30,828 nucleotides of DNA, taken from Actinomycetota bacterium (GTDB taxonomy: Bacteria > Actinomycetota > Humimicrobiia > Humimicrobiales > Humimicrobiaceae). The notes beneath the pieces are model-generated. The model did no database searches, was not told the DNA's origin, and saw nothing but the letters and a program-made list of their open reading frames with translations. Positions 1 through 8,372 of this stretch are shown here, piece by piece; the first letter of the stretch is position 1, and the number at the start of each line of letters is the position of its first letter. The stretch covers positions 1 to 30,828 of the forward strand of contig JAMCSM010000085.1 of assembly GCA_023380915.1 (NCBI GenBank), written 5' to 3'. The translations under genes and the position numbers were made by a program.

Positions 1-466
1 AGTCCACGGTTATACCAGCTTCTTTTGGACCTCCCTGGAACCAATGCCATGTATTGGGATTGAGTGTATATTGGTCTCCGGGTTTCAGAATTATTTCATG
101 GAATACATTAAATTTGCCTATATATCTACCAGGTATTTTTGCTTTTATTCTATCTATAGAGCCTGGACCACTAACATAAAGATAAACTTCTCCCCACCTG
201 CATCTGAAGGTTTCTTCCTTACCCTGAGTATTTGACACTGGTGGATGCCTGTGCTGCGGACATATTTGCTTAGGCAGAAGTACCATTTCTTTAGCACAAA
301 CTCTTTCGGTATTTATATAAATAATCAAACCTAAACCAATGTTGTAAAAATCACCAAGGCCTAGATCTGTTATTTCTAAGTTTTCAATTTCATCCGATCT
401 CAGATAAATTTTGGATTTTTCATATATTTTAAGAACTTTCTTTTTTATATTTCCAATGTCTTTCAT
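1..466 (-). CDS. D-lyxose ketol-isomerase family protein, 3' end cut by window edge
   Basis: The translation begins MKDIGNIKKK and carries the cupin signature of the D-lyxose isomerase family: a CPQHRHPP metal-binding stretch, then GKEETFRCRWGEVYLYV, and near the edge PNTWHWFQGG. These enzymes interconvert D-lyxose and D-xylulose, some also D-mannose and D-fructose, using a divalent metal held by cupin histidines and a glutamate. About 155 residues are visible and the C-terminus lies outside the window. The ATG at 464-466 follows the stop of the upstream gene after one base, so the two are translationally coupled. The last 26 bases at the window edge are an inverted copy of sequence in the neighbouring gene, so the final residues (around KEAGITVD) may not belong to this protein. 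Family assignment is confident; the in vivo substrate is not known. Confidence 0.85.
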   Translation of the reverse strand, partial: MKDIGNIKKKVLKIYEKSKIYLRSDEIENLEITDLGLGDFYNIGLGLIIYINTERVCAKEMVLLPKQICPQHRHPPVSNTQGKEETFRCRWGEVYLYVSGPGSIDRIKAKIPGRYIGKFNVFHEIILKPGDQYTLNPNTWHWFQGGPKEAGITVD

Positions 467-566
467 CTCACCCTCTCTTCCAGTATTGCATTACCAGAGT
501 ACAAGGGGTTTTACCTAAATTTATACATTCATATTTACCAAAAGAAGCTGGTATAACCGTGGACTG
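1..566. repeat. 26-bp perfect inverted repeat touching the window edge
   Basis: Bases 1-26 are the exact reverse complement of 541-566. The right arm encodes STVIPAS in the C-terminus of the phosphomannose-isomerase-like gene. The left arm falls where the lyxose isomerase reading frame leaves the window. Two unrelated coding regions have no reason to share 26 identical bases, and one arm begins exactly at base 1, so a fold-back at a contig end is a likely explanation. Confidence 0.9.
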
Positions 567-2330
567 AAGGTATTCAAGTTCTATGCTTCTCTCAGGATTT
601 TTTATAGATCTCACTATTGCTCTATCACCTTTAGAGAGGCAAAGATAATAAAAGAATCTACCTTTTGTATCATGCTCAATTTTTTTGTCAAAATTTAGCT
701 TTCCTATATTATATGGCATGGGTCTATATGAATCATATTTTTCTTCTGACCAGCCTTCTCCCTTTCGAATAACTTTTGGTCTTTTTCTTAAGTTCTTTTC
801 CACCCATTTTTCCCGCATAAACCACCTGGTCTGAGCAAGTCCGTGTTTTACCTGGGTTTTAAGCGGCTTACCTGTAAAAGTTTTTTTCTTATCATCAAAT
901 GATGGCCTTTGATAATCATACATAAAGAAAGAGTATTCAGTGCCATATATGCTAGGGCATGTGTCCATTTCAACTACTGTCTGATTACCACCTGTTCCAT
1001 GAGTGGTCCCTGCAGTTATAATATATAGGTCATCTTCCTTACTTGGCCAGCGTTTTACATATTTGTCCCAATCAAATTTAGTCTTTTTTTCTTCAGCTTT
1101 AACTACTTTTCTTTTGTATTCTTCAAGATCTGCATCTTGGTAGAACCCATGCATAGTATTTGCGCCTTCAAATGTTTTTGCTATATAGTATACCTCATAC
1201 CTTCCTATTGATTCTTTAAAGTTATTTTTTACATATTTCGTATCAGGGTGAAGATGTATTGGCATTGCTCTTCTTTCATATGGCACAGGCTCTGGAAAAT
1301 ATCCATCCTGAAGGCCTACCTGAATAGGGAAATTACCAGGATAATTCTTATAGCAGTAAGGGCCAATTATTTCTATTGGATATTTTGAATAAAGATTCCA
1401 GAATGGTAAATCCAGACAAATACCATTTAATCCTAAATCTACCAGCAAGCTTGAATCCATACCGGACACTTCAATATTCCAGCACATATTGGCAAGCTCG
1501 GGCATATTGTAGTAATCCCTAAACATCATCCCGCCCCATGGGCCTGTCATAAATATTTTTTTAAATTTGAGAGGATAATTTACAAGGCTTGCTATAACTT
1601 CGTTATAGGCTTTTTTCGGGATTAGTTTTAATTCATCAGTATTGTCATCTACGTAGTAGTCCATGTAATCTAATATATATTTCTTTTGCTTTATTAGTAT
1701 TGGGTAATATATATAGTAAAGTCCCTTCCAGAATATTGGCTGCGGGCTGGAAGCACCAACAGGGACAACTTCATTTTTATCAAGCCTATCAACAGTGGTT
1801 TCTCTTGTTACATCAACATAAAATATCAGATCATATAAGGATTTAAGCTCATTTAGCGCTGATCCAATTCCATAAACAATAACTGCTGATAATTTTGAGT
1901 CCTTAATATTTTTAACTTTTATTTTTCCAATTTTAGCTTTAAAACTTTTTATCTTATTTTGATCAATTAAATTCTTTAACCAACCATTCGTGCAAACAAT
2001 GCCAAAACTTGGATCATCTGTTAGATATTGCTTCTCAAACTTTTCTATCCTTTCTCTTGGTTTATATATTGAGGAAATGTCAATGAGTTCCGCCTTTAAG
2101 TCATTATTTTCTAAGGCTTTCTTAATACCTTCTGCAAGCTTTGAAAATCTTGCACCAATATATCCCTCAAGAGCAATAATAATGGTTCTTCTTTTATCTT
2201 TATTTTGCTTTTCTATAAGGTCGGTAATAAATTTATAAACTTTTTCCTGACCAATAACCGAAGATTCAGATGTATTTTTGCTTATTTTTGGCCTGTTCTC
2301 ACAATTTCTTGTGCTTATATACCATCCCAT
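468..2330 (-). CDS. Phosphomannose-isomerase-like cupin protein with N-terminal degenerate P-loop domain
   Basis: About 620 residues, much longer than the roughly 300-400 of ordinary type I mannose-6-phosphate isomerases. The C-terminal part (about 285-620) has the metal-site motifs of that family: H359 and H361 in MPIHLHPDTKY, E379 in RYEVYYI, H444 in TTHGTGGN, then VVEMDTCPS...YDYQRP, matching the family's tyrosine/arginine substrate loop. The N-terminal part (about 25-250) looks like a nucleoside-kinase-type P-loop fold (IIIALEGYIGARFSKLAEGI, then DLIFYVDVTRETTVDRL). It lacks the Walker A lysine, so it is probably not a working kinase. The upstream ATG at 2343-2345 is possible, but GGGGGAGG sits just before the ATG at 2328-2330, so I chose the latter. 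It lies in the sugar operon between the URO-D-like gene and lyxose isomerase. Exact substrate unknown. Confidence 0.75.
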   Translation of the reverse strand: MGWYISTRNCENRPKISKNTSESSVIGQEKVYKFITDLIEKQNKDKRRTIIIALEGYIGARFSKLAEGIKKALENNDLKAELIDISSIYKPRERIEKFEKQYLTDDPSFGIVCTNGWLKNLIDQNKIKSFKAKIGKIKVKNIKDSKLSAVIVYGIGSALNELKSLYDLIFYVDVTRETTVDRLDKNEVVPVGASSPQPIFWKGLYYIYYPILIKQKKYILDYMDYYVDDNTDELKLIPKKAYNEVIASLVNYPLKFKKIFMTGPWGGMMFRDYYNMPELANMCWNIEVSGMDSSLLVDLGLNGICLDLPFWNLYSKYPIEIIGPYCYKNYPGNFPIQVGLQDGYFPEPVPYERRAMPIHLHPDTKYVKNNFKESIGRYEVYYIAKTFEGANTMHGFYQDADLEEYKRKVVKAEEKKTKFDWDKYVKRWPSKEDDLYIITAGTTHGTGGNQTVVEMDTCPSIYGTEYSFFMYDYQRPSFDDKKKTFTGKPLKTQVKHGLAQTRWFMREKWVEKNLRKRPKVIRKGEGWSEEKYDSYRPMPYNIGKLNFDKKIEHDTKGRFFYYLCLSKGDRAIVRSIKNPERSIELEYLQSTVIPASFGKYECINLGKTPCTLVMQYWKRG

Positions 2331-2425
2331 CTTTTCCTCCCCCATACTTCTTATATCTGAATATTATAAATGACGCCTAAAATTAATATTGGATTTGTAT
2401 ACAAATTATTTACAGTAATAATAAA

Positions 2426-3481
2426 TTATTTGTAATATCCAAATTCATGTAATGTTTCTATCATTGCTTCAAAATTTTTAACTTTCACATTATCTCCAAC
2501 ATCATGGCTGGATTTAAGAACATATCTGCCGCCTTCGCCCAATACTCTTATCCTGCGTTTGACATCATTAGCTACATCATCAATACTTCCAAGGGCTAGC
2601 GGAAAATCCTGGCCTACATTGCCCATTATTGTTATCCTGTCACCATATTTCTCTTTAATTTTGTAAATATCCATCCCACCCGGATCTATAGGATGAATTG
2701 CACTGATACCCAAATCAATGAAATCCTCGATTAACCATTCTATATCTCCGTCAGAATCAAATATGATAGGGAGATCCTTGTCCTTTGCTGGCTGAATAAT
2801 TTTTTTAAATAAGGGCATATATAAATCTTTAAAGAAGTCTGGTTTGAAAAAAGGTCCGTCATTATATGCAATATTATCAGTAAAGAAGAATAGAGGAACA
2901 TTTAGAGAACAGATAAATTTTGAAATCTCATAATAGATATCTGTAAAGAATTTTAAAACTTCCTTGATAAATGATGTATCGCTATATAATCCCATCATAA
3001 AATCATCAAACCCAATTAATTGATGTGTGTCCTGAAAAATAGCTCCTGTTAAAATTGTAACACCCATATTTTTATCTTTAGCTAAAATATTTAACTCTAA
3101 AAATCTTTTTTTATATTCCTCAATGTATTTGTTAAAATCAGGATAAATAATTTTTTTAAATATATCGTGATTTTTTATTTTCCCATCAGCCTTGAATATT
3201 TCTCCAATACCATCAAAATAATATGAATCCGGTGACAAAATTAAAAAACCTGCAAGATCCTGGCCAATTGCATAATAAAAATCTATGAAATCTTTTGCAT
3301 CAACAATTATCTTGGTGCTTCTATCTGATCGATAAATAACCTCATATCCCACTTTCCTTTCAAGTACATCCTCAATAATTTCTTTTGAAAACAGAAAATC
3401 ACAATAAGGAATTCTATCAGGTATTTTTCCTTCAAGTACTTTGAGTAATCTTTGAATATCAGAATCATAATAATTTTTCAT
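2426..3481 (-). CDS. Uroporphyrinogen decarboxylase (URO-D) family protein
   Basis: A 351-residue protein of the URO-D/MtaA superfamily. It opens with RLLKVLEGKIPDRIPYCDF, typical of the family's first helix and strand, and ends with IFDSDGDIEWLIEDFIDLGISAIHPIDP, GNVGQDFPLALGS and GGRYVLKSSHDVGDNVKVKNFEAMIET, which follow the TIM-barrel strands of these proteins. It lacks the arginine-rich start of true HemE, and no other haem gene is nearby. A role in haem synthesis is therefore unlikely. Related proteins often sit in sugar-catabolic gene clusters with no established reaction, and that is the context here: downstream of two sugar ABC permeases and upstream of two isomerases. I cannot name a substrate. 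Confidence 0.8.
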   Translation of the reverse strand: MKNYYDSDIQRLLKVLEGKIPDRIPYCDFLFSKEIIEDVLERKVGYEVIYRSDRSTKIIVDAKDFIDFYYAIGQDLAGFLILSPDSYYFDGIGEIFKADGKIKNHDIFKKIIYPDFNKYIEEYKKRFLELNILAKDKNMGVTILTGAIFQDTHQLIGFDDFMMGLYSDTSFIKEVLKFFTDIYYEISKFICSLNVPLFFFTDNIAYNDGPFFKPDFFKDLYMPLFKKIIQPAKDKDLPIIFDSDGDIEWLIEDFIDLGISAIHPIDPGGMDIYKIKEKYGDRITIMGNVGQDFPLALGSIDDVANDVKRRIRVLGEGGRYVLKSSHDVGDNVKVKNFEAMIETLHEFGYYK

Positions 3482-3579
3482 ATATTTTTGAATTGTTCCA
3501 TTTTGATAATTTAAATAAAAATTTATTTATAAATGGAAAACATAAAACTAGAACATTAACAAGTTAAACCTATTTAAAT

Positions 3580-4404
3580 TTATTCGATAATGGCTCCGGC
3601 AAAAGTACCGCTAATGAAGTATCTCTGAAAAACTAAATATAAAATAATAATAGGTAAAATCATGAAGGCTATCGCTGAAAATAACAAATTATAGTCTGCG
3701 AAATATTCACCTTTAAAATAAATTAAACTCGATGAAACAAGCTTCATTTTTGGATTATTAATTAATGTCAATGGTAATATCAAATCATTCCATACAAAAA
3801 TTACACTTAGTAAAGCAGCAGTAGAAATTGGTGCCTTAGATAATGGTAGCATAATTCTCATTAAAAACCCTGTATTAGAACATCCATCAATTGTAGCTGC
3901 ATCTTGAAGTTCCTTGGGTATAGATCTAAAAAAAGCAGTTATAATTAATATGGATAGAGATAAATTCCAAGCACTAAAGACTAGCATTAGCCCAAAATAT
4001 GTATTTATTAATTTTATTGAGCTTAATATTATATATATAGGTACAATACTTGTTTGATGGGATAATATTATCCCAGCTAGAAAAAGTAAATATATACCAT
4101 TCCCAAATTTGATATTAAACCTGGCTAATCTAAATGATACTAATATAGAAACAATTAAACAAATCAATATGGCACCGATAACAACAATAAAGCTATTGAT
4201 TAAAAAAGTATATGCTTTTTTATCAATAAGGATATATTTAAATCCTGCTAAATAAAAATGTTTCGTTATACTCAAAAAGGAATTAGATATTTCCATATTA
4301 GGTTTTAGGGCATTATTATATACAAAAAAAATAGGAAATAGTGTTAGTATGGAAACAATAACCATAAAAATCTGGAAAAATATTTGCTTGGGCTTAATTT
4401 TCAT
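3580..4404 (-). CDS. Carbohydrate ABC transporter permease, MalG-like
   Basis: A 274-residue inner-membrane protein with about six hydrophobic helices. The ABC permease EAA loop is visible as ELQDAATIDGCSNTGFLMRI followed by MLPLSKAPIST; this loop docks on the transporter ATPase. The short N-terminus and the C-terminal FQRYFISGTFAGAIIE are typical of the MalG/UgpE subfamily. It pairs with the MalF-like permease encoded immediately upstream. Transport needs an ATPase that is not encoded here, so a shared MsmX/MalK-type subunit from elsewhere in the genome is expected. The ATG is preceded by AAAGAGAT. Confidence 0.92.
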   Translation of the reverse strand: MKIKPKQIFFQIFMVIVSILTLFPIFFVYNNALKPNMEISNSFLSITKHFYLAGFKYILIDKKAYTFLINSFIVVIGAILICLIVSILVSFRLARFNIKFGNGIYLLFLAGIILSHQTSIVPIYIILSSIKLINTYFGLMLVFSAWNLSLSILIITAFFRSIPKELQDAATIDGCSNTGFLMRIMLPLSKAPISTAALLSVIFVWNDLILPLTLINNPKMKLVSSSLIYFKGEYFADYNLLFSAIAFMILPIIILYLVFQRYFISGTFAGAIIE

Positions 4405-4515
4405 AACAGTATCTCTTTATAAAATTTATTTTTATAATATCTAAAATAATGGTTTATAATAATTATTCTTATTAAATTTCTAAGTAATTTCGCTTTGAAT
4501 TATTGATAAAAATGC

Positions 4516-5418
4516 TTAATCAGGTAAAAACTTTTTAATAACAATATATGCAAGTATTATTAATACCAATGGGATAAAAAATATTACTGCAGATGCAGAC
4601 ATTGCATAACCAAAATTATAGTATTCAAATGCTGTCTTATAAATGAATATAGATGTAAAATAAGTTGAATATCCTGGTCCTCCAGCTGTCATCGCCCATG
4701 GAAGGTCATAAGCCTTAAAATTTCCTACAATTGTAAGTACTGTTACTATAAGTATTGAGGGTGTTAATAATGGAACTATAACATTTTTCAATACCTGGAA
4801 GTTATTTGCGCCATCTATCTGTGCTGCAGCAATAAGATCTTTATTCAAATTCTGCAATCCTGCTAACCAAACCAACACCATAACACCCATACTCAACCAT
4901 ATTTGGACAACAGCAATTGCAAAAACAGCAGTATGGGGGTTACCCAAAAAACCAACATTGATTCCAGTAATATGAAATAAATCCAAAATTTTTCTTATAA
5001 CACCATAAACAGGGTGCAATAAATATATAAAAGAAATTCCCACACCCACTGGAGTTAAAACAAATGGTAAAAAAATAATAGCTCGATAAACCTTATAACC
5101 TCTTAATTTTTCATTTAAAGCAACTGCATACAACAAAGCAATTGTATTTTGAATTGCTCCATTAAAAAATAGATAAATAAAATTATTTTTTATGGATTGC
5201 AAAAAAATGGAATCTGCAAAAAGTTTTTTAAAATTTTCAAACCCTATAAACTTGAACACTGATCCTACACCACTCCAATTAGTAAAGGAGTAAAATATAC
5301 TCATAAAACCAGGTACTATAACAAACAAAAAATAAAGAATTAATGCAGGAGCTAAATATGCAGCAGTTGCACTGGCAAATTTAAATTTATTTAACTCTAA
5401 AAAATTTTTACTCTTCAA
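4516..5418 (-). CDS. Carbohydrate ABC transporter permease, MalF/UgpA-like
   Basis: A 300-residue membrane protein with six predicted helices. The EAA loop reads DLIAAAQIDGANNFQVLKNV, then IVPLLTPSI. The segment AMTAGGPGYSTYFTSIFIYKTAF is characteristic of the MalF-like subunit of sugar importers. It would form the membrane channel with the MalG-like protein and receive substrate from the lipoprotein encoded upstream. The start at 5418 is a TTG without a clear ribosome-binding site, which is weak. A strong hairpin lies between this gene and the solute-binding gene and probably lowers permease expression relative to the binding protein. Confidence 0.92.
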   Translation of the reverse strand: MKSKNFLELNKFKFASATAAYLAPALILYFLFVIVPGFMSIFYSFTNWSGVGSVFKFIGFENFKKLFADSIFLQSIKNNFIYLFFNGAIQNTIALLYAVALNEKLRGYKVYRAIIFLPFVLTPVGVGISFIYLLHPVYGVIRKILDLFHITGINVGFLGNPHTAVFAIAVVQIWLSMGVMVLVWLAGLQNLNKDLIAAAQIDGANNFQVLKNVIVPLLTPSILIVTVLTIVGNFKAYDLPWAMTAGGPGYSTYFTSIFIYKTAFEYYNFGYAMSASAVIFFIPLVLIILAYIVIKKFLPD

Positions 5419-5462
5419 TTAATAAAACCATTTCTTAAAACTATTATATTATTTTTGTATTA

Positions 5463-5498
5463 AATGATGCAGGTATAATGAGTTATGCCTGCATCATT
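5463..5498 (-). promoter_or_regulatory. Intercistronic stem-loop between binding-protein and permease genes
   Basis: A 16-bp stem with one G-U pair when transcribed leftward or rightward: AATGATGCAGGTATAA, loop TGAG, TTATGCCTGCATCATT. On the minus strand it is not followed by a run of U, so it is unlikely to be a full terminator. Such hairpins after the solute-binding gene commonly protect the upstream message from 3' decay, giving more binding protein than permease. Confidence 0.75.
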
Positions 5499-5537
5499 TT
5501 TCAACATCGTAAAGGAAATCAAACATTTAATAAAGTA

Positions 5538-6911
5538 TTATTTCTTTTGTTTAGCCATAACTTCATCCCATTTAGCATTTATTGCTGTTAAGGCTTTATC
5601 TAATGTTGTTGTTTTTGTAAACACTCCCTGAAGCTGTTTGTCTATTGTATCCGCAATTTCAATAGAAGGCAGATGAACTTCAGTAAATACTTCTGCGGGT
5701 CCCTTATAGAAATCCAAAAGCTGAGGCTGCTTTGTATCTGCAAATAATTTGAATGGTGTACCCTGTGTTGCTGGTGGCCAACCCCACAGATCACCTACAA
5801 AACCTGAAGAAACTTTATCTGCCCACCATTTTGTAAATACCTTGGACAGATCAAGTTTTGTGGTTTTTCGATTTACTGCCCAGCCAGGAGCAGCTACTAC
5901 AGGTAATACATTCTCTGGATAATTTTTATCATTACATGGAACCATAACTGCTTTATAATCTAAACCTTTTACCTGATAGTCTTTCATTATCCCAACCGAC
6001 CATGTACCGCTAAACATCATTGCAACTTTACCTTCACCAAATTCTGTATTCATAATAACGTCATTACTTACTGGACTTAATTCATTATCTAGATAATTTT
6101 TATCCCACATAGTTACAATTTGTTGGAATATTTCTTTCCATCTAGGGTCTTCAAATGGTTTAATTGTACCTGCTAATGCTTGATCCCAGAAGTCTGGTGT
6201 TTTATGTGTTATTTTTTCAGCTTCAAGTGGATACCAAATATATCTTGTATTATTAAATTGGAATGAGCAATCAAATGGTTTTATTTTTTTATCAACCATT
6301 TTTTGACTTAATGCCATAAAGCTATCCCAGTCAACAGGATAATCCCATTTGTTGTCAGTCATAATCTTATTATTAACAAATAATATCATTGCATTCATTC
6401 CACCAGGGAATAACCAAGTTTTGCCATTCCTGGTAACTTGATTAACAGCTATGGGAAACAATTTTGAAAGATCAACACCTAATTCATCGTTAGTATAATA
6501 AAGATTAGCATCTGCATTGGGGTAGAAGAATGGTGCAGCGTGTGCAAAAGCAATATCAAGATCAGTACCATTTAATCTTGTTGTCAATGTTTGATAATAA
6601 TTTGCATAATCCATTAACTCAAGATTTACCTTAATACCAGTTTCGTCAGTAAAGCTCTTCATCAATTTTTCAACTTCATCACTAGGGGCCCATTTCCAAC
6701 TCATTATATTTAAAGTCCCAGTAAGTTTGGCTGTAGTTTCAGCAACAGTAGTTTCTGCGGTAGTGGCAGCAGCCGTAGTCGCTGCAACAGTAGTTTCTGC
6801 GGTAGTGGTAGCAGCCGTAGTCGCCTTACAACCTATACCAATTGTAAATATTAAAGTAACAACTGCTAATATTGCCATCAACATTTTAAATATTTTATAA
6901 CTCCTTCTCAT
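5538..6911 (-). CDS. Extracellular sugar-binding lipoprotein of an ABC importer (family 1)
   Basis: A 457-residue solute-binding protein. An N-terminal hydrophobic segment ends at Cys28 in TIGIGC, an imperfect lipobox, so the protein is probably lipid-anchored outside the membrane. Residues 29-63 are an Ala/Thr/Glu/Val linker made partly from a duplicated 14-residue unit. The mature domain begins LTGTLNIMSWKWAPSDEVEKL and continues with a type I fold typical of sugar-binding proteins (SDEVEKLMKSFTDETGIKVNLE, WDSFMALSQKMVDK, GKVAMMFSGTWSVG). It captures the substrate for the two permeases encoded downstream. The ATG is preceded by GGAGGG. The ligand cannot be read from sequence; neighbouring isomerases suggest a pentose, polyol or oligosaccharide. 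Confidence 0.9.
   Translation of the reverse strand: MRRSYKIFKMLMAILAVVTLIFTIGIGCKATTAATTTAETTVAATTAAATTAETTVAETTAKLTGTLNIMSWKWAPSDEVEKLMKSFTDETGIKVNLELMDYANYYQTLTTRLNGTDLDIAFAHAAPFFYPNADANLYYTNDELGVDLSKLFPIAVNQVTRNGKTWLFPGGMNAMILFVNNKIMTDNKWDYPVDWDSFMALSQKMVDKKIKPFDCSFQFNNTRYIWYPLEAEKITHKTPDFWDQALAGTIKPFEDPRWKEIFQQIVTMWDKNYLDNELSPVSNDVIMNTEFGEGKVAMMFSGTWSVGIMKDYQVKGLDYKAVMVPCNDKNYPENVLPVVAAPGWAVNRKTTKLDLSKVFTKWWADKVSSGFVGDLWGWPPATQGTPFKLFADTKQPQLLDFYKGPAEVFTEVHLPSIEIADTIDKQLQGVFTKTTTLDKALTAINAKWDEVMAKQKK
6742..6825 (-). repeat. 42-bp tandem repeat, two copies, inside the lipoprotein linker
   Basis: Copies at 6742-6783 and 6784-6825 differ at two positions. Each encodes a 14-residue ATTAA(T/A)TTAETTVA-type unit. 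The length keeps the frame, so copy-number change would lengthen or shorten the tether without breaking the gene. Confidence 0.9.
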
Positions 6912-6979
6912 TTTTTAGACCCTCCAATCACTAAATGAGTTTATATACTTAACTTATAAATTAAATCTTATAATGTTAT

Positions 6980-7043
6980 TCTATTTAATCACCTCCTTTT
7001 TAATTAAGTTATTTATTATCGATCTATTTAATCACCTCCTTTT
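6980..7043 (-). repeat. Duplicated extended Shine-Dalgarno element upstream of the lipoprotein gene
   Basis: A 21-bp sequence occurs twice (6980-7000 and 7023-7043), 43 bp apart. On the minus strand its core reads AAAAGGAGGTGATTAAATAG. AAGGAGGTGAT matches the full anti-Shine-Dalgarno tail of 16S rRNA. Neither copy precedes a normal gene start: the lipoprotein ATG is about 70 bp further on and has its own GGAGGG. In each copy GTG-ATT-AAA-TAG would be a three-codon reading frame. Confidence 0.7.
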
Positions 7044-7080
7044 ACAAATAAATCTTTATTTTTACTCCACATACAATTTT

Positions 7081-7428
7081 TTAAAGCATTATCACAAAAG
7101 TAGCTACCATCTTCCTGTCAATATCATTAATCAGCTGATGGTCTACATTCTTGGGAACAAATACTGCGTCCCCTTCTTCTACTTCGATATACTCTTTGTC
7201 TCTATCAGAACGGTGAAGCATGAGAATGAATCTGCCTTCCTGACAGTAAAAATATTCACCTCTTGGATGGCCTTTATCTACTCCACCAACCGCCATTGGA
7301 GCAAGTGAAAATGTACCAAAAAATATAGTATCATCTTTACCATAGAATCTTGCGATACCTTCTCCACACCTATCCATACCCTTTATTTGCCATCTCTTTA
7401 TCAGTTCCGTCCTCGCTTCATTTGCCAT
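7081..7428 (-). CDS. Small cupin-domain protein
   Basis: A 115-residue single-domain cupin. The first cupin motif is seen in KGHPRGEYFYCQEGRFILML and the second in EEGDAVFVPKNVDHQLIN, giving His, Glu and a second His as probable metal ligands. Single-domain cupins in sugar operons are often mutarotases, isomerases or sugar sensors; the sequence does not tell which. A good site, AAGAAAGGAG, precedes the ATG. It sits between the SDR dehydrogenase and the transporter genes, on the same strand, and is probably part of the same transcript. Confidence 0.8.
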   Translation of the reverse strand: MANEARTELIKRWQIKGMDRCGEGIARFYGKDDTIFFGTFSLAPMAVGGVDKGHPRGEYFYCQEGRFILMLHRSDRDKEYIEVEEGDAVFVPKNVDHQLINDIDRKMVATFVIML

Positions 7429-7540
7429 ATAAAACTCCTTTCTTCTTAATTTTTTTAATGGTTACAACAATTAGGGGAGACAACTATTTCAACATATATA
7501 ACAACAAAGCTATATGTAACAATTTAATTAGTTTTTATTT

Positions 7541-8332
7541 TTAATGAAATTCCAATCCTCCGCACACATTAATGCTCTGACCCGTTATGTAGTCCGATTC
7601 AGAAGAGCATAGAAATGCGGCTGCATTTGCTATATCTTCAGCCTGTCCTAATCTTTGATGTATTCTACCGCCTCTCTGATCAGCTAATGCCTGCTCTAAA
7701 GATATGTCAATACCTCTCATTTTGAGTATCGTTTTCGTAGCACCGTAATGAAGTGGATGATCCTGATTGCCGGGACAAATGCAATTTACATTTATATTAT
7801 AAGGCATTAGCTCCTGAGCTACAGCCTGTGTAAGGCCTACTACTGCAAATTTAGCTGCGCAATAAGGTGCAATATAACCTATTCCGGTTTTTCCTGCATT
7901 TGAGGAAACATTTATTATTTTTCCTTCTTTTCGTGGCATCATAACCCTCGCTGCATGTTTGCAGCCAAAGAATACACCTTTAGCACAAAGATCCATTGTG
8001 AAATCCCAGTCTTTAACCTCATCGAGTTCCCAAATAGGACCAGTTGTAAAACCACCTGCATCATTAATCATAAAATCAAGTTTTCCAAATTCTTTGACAG
8101 CTGTTTTTACTACATTTTCCATATCTTTTTCAACTGTAACATCTGTGTGTACGAATACTGCTTTTCCACCCATATCAGTTATCATTTTTACAGTTTCCAT
8201 ACCACCTGAATCATTAATATCAGCTACAACAATGCTTGCCCCTTCCTTTGCGAGCCTTATAGAAGTGGCTCTTCCCATATATGAAGCAGCTCCTGTTATT
8301 ACTGCAGATTTTTCGCTTATCCCTCCTAACAT
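7541..8332 (-). CDS. Short-chain dehydrogenase/reductase (SDR)
   Basis: A 263-residue classical SDR. The cofactor motif is TGAASYMGRA, where the usual middle glycine is replaced by tyrosine. Asp in VVADIND at the end of the second strand favours NAD(H). NDAGG replaces the common NNAG. The catalytic set is present: Ser in INVSSNAGKTG, then Tyr and Lys in PYCAAKFAV. The C-terminus (SDYITGQSINVCGGLEF) is typical. It probably oxidises a sugar, polyol or sugar acid, together with the iron alcohol dehydrogenase encoded upstream. GGGAGGAATA precedes the ATG. Confidence 0.9.
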   Translation of the reverse strand: MLGGISEKSAVITGAASYMGRATSIRLAKEGASIVVADINDSGGMETVKMITDMGGKAVFVHTDVTVEKDMENVVKTAVKEFGKLDFMINDAGGFTTGPIWELDEVKDWDFTMDLCAKGVFFGCKHAARVMMPRKEGKIINVSSNAGKTGIGYIAPYCAAKFAVVGLTQAVAQELMPYNINVNCICPGNQDHPLHYGATKTILKMRGIDISLEQALADQRGGRIHQRLGQAEDIANAAAFLCSSESDYITGQSINVCGGLEFH

Positions 8333-8372
8333 TATTCCTCCCTTTAGAAAGTTCTTAATATTTTTAAATAAT

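Noticed and set aside
6973..7308. Forward-strand reading frame across the lipoprotein leader and the cupin gene
   Set aside because: It runs antisense to the clear cupin gene, is dominated by hydrophobic low-complexity residues and has no ribosome-binding site.
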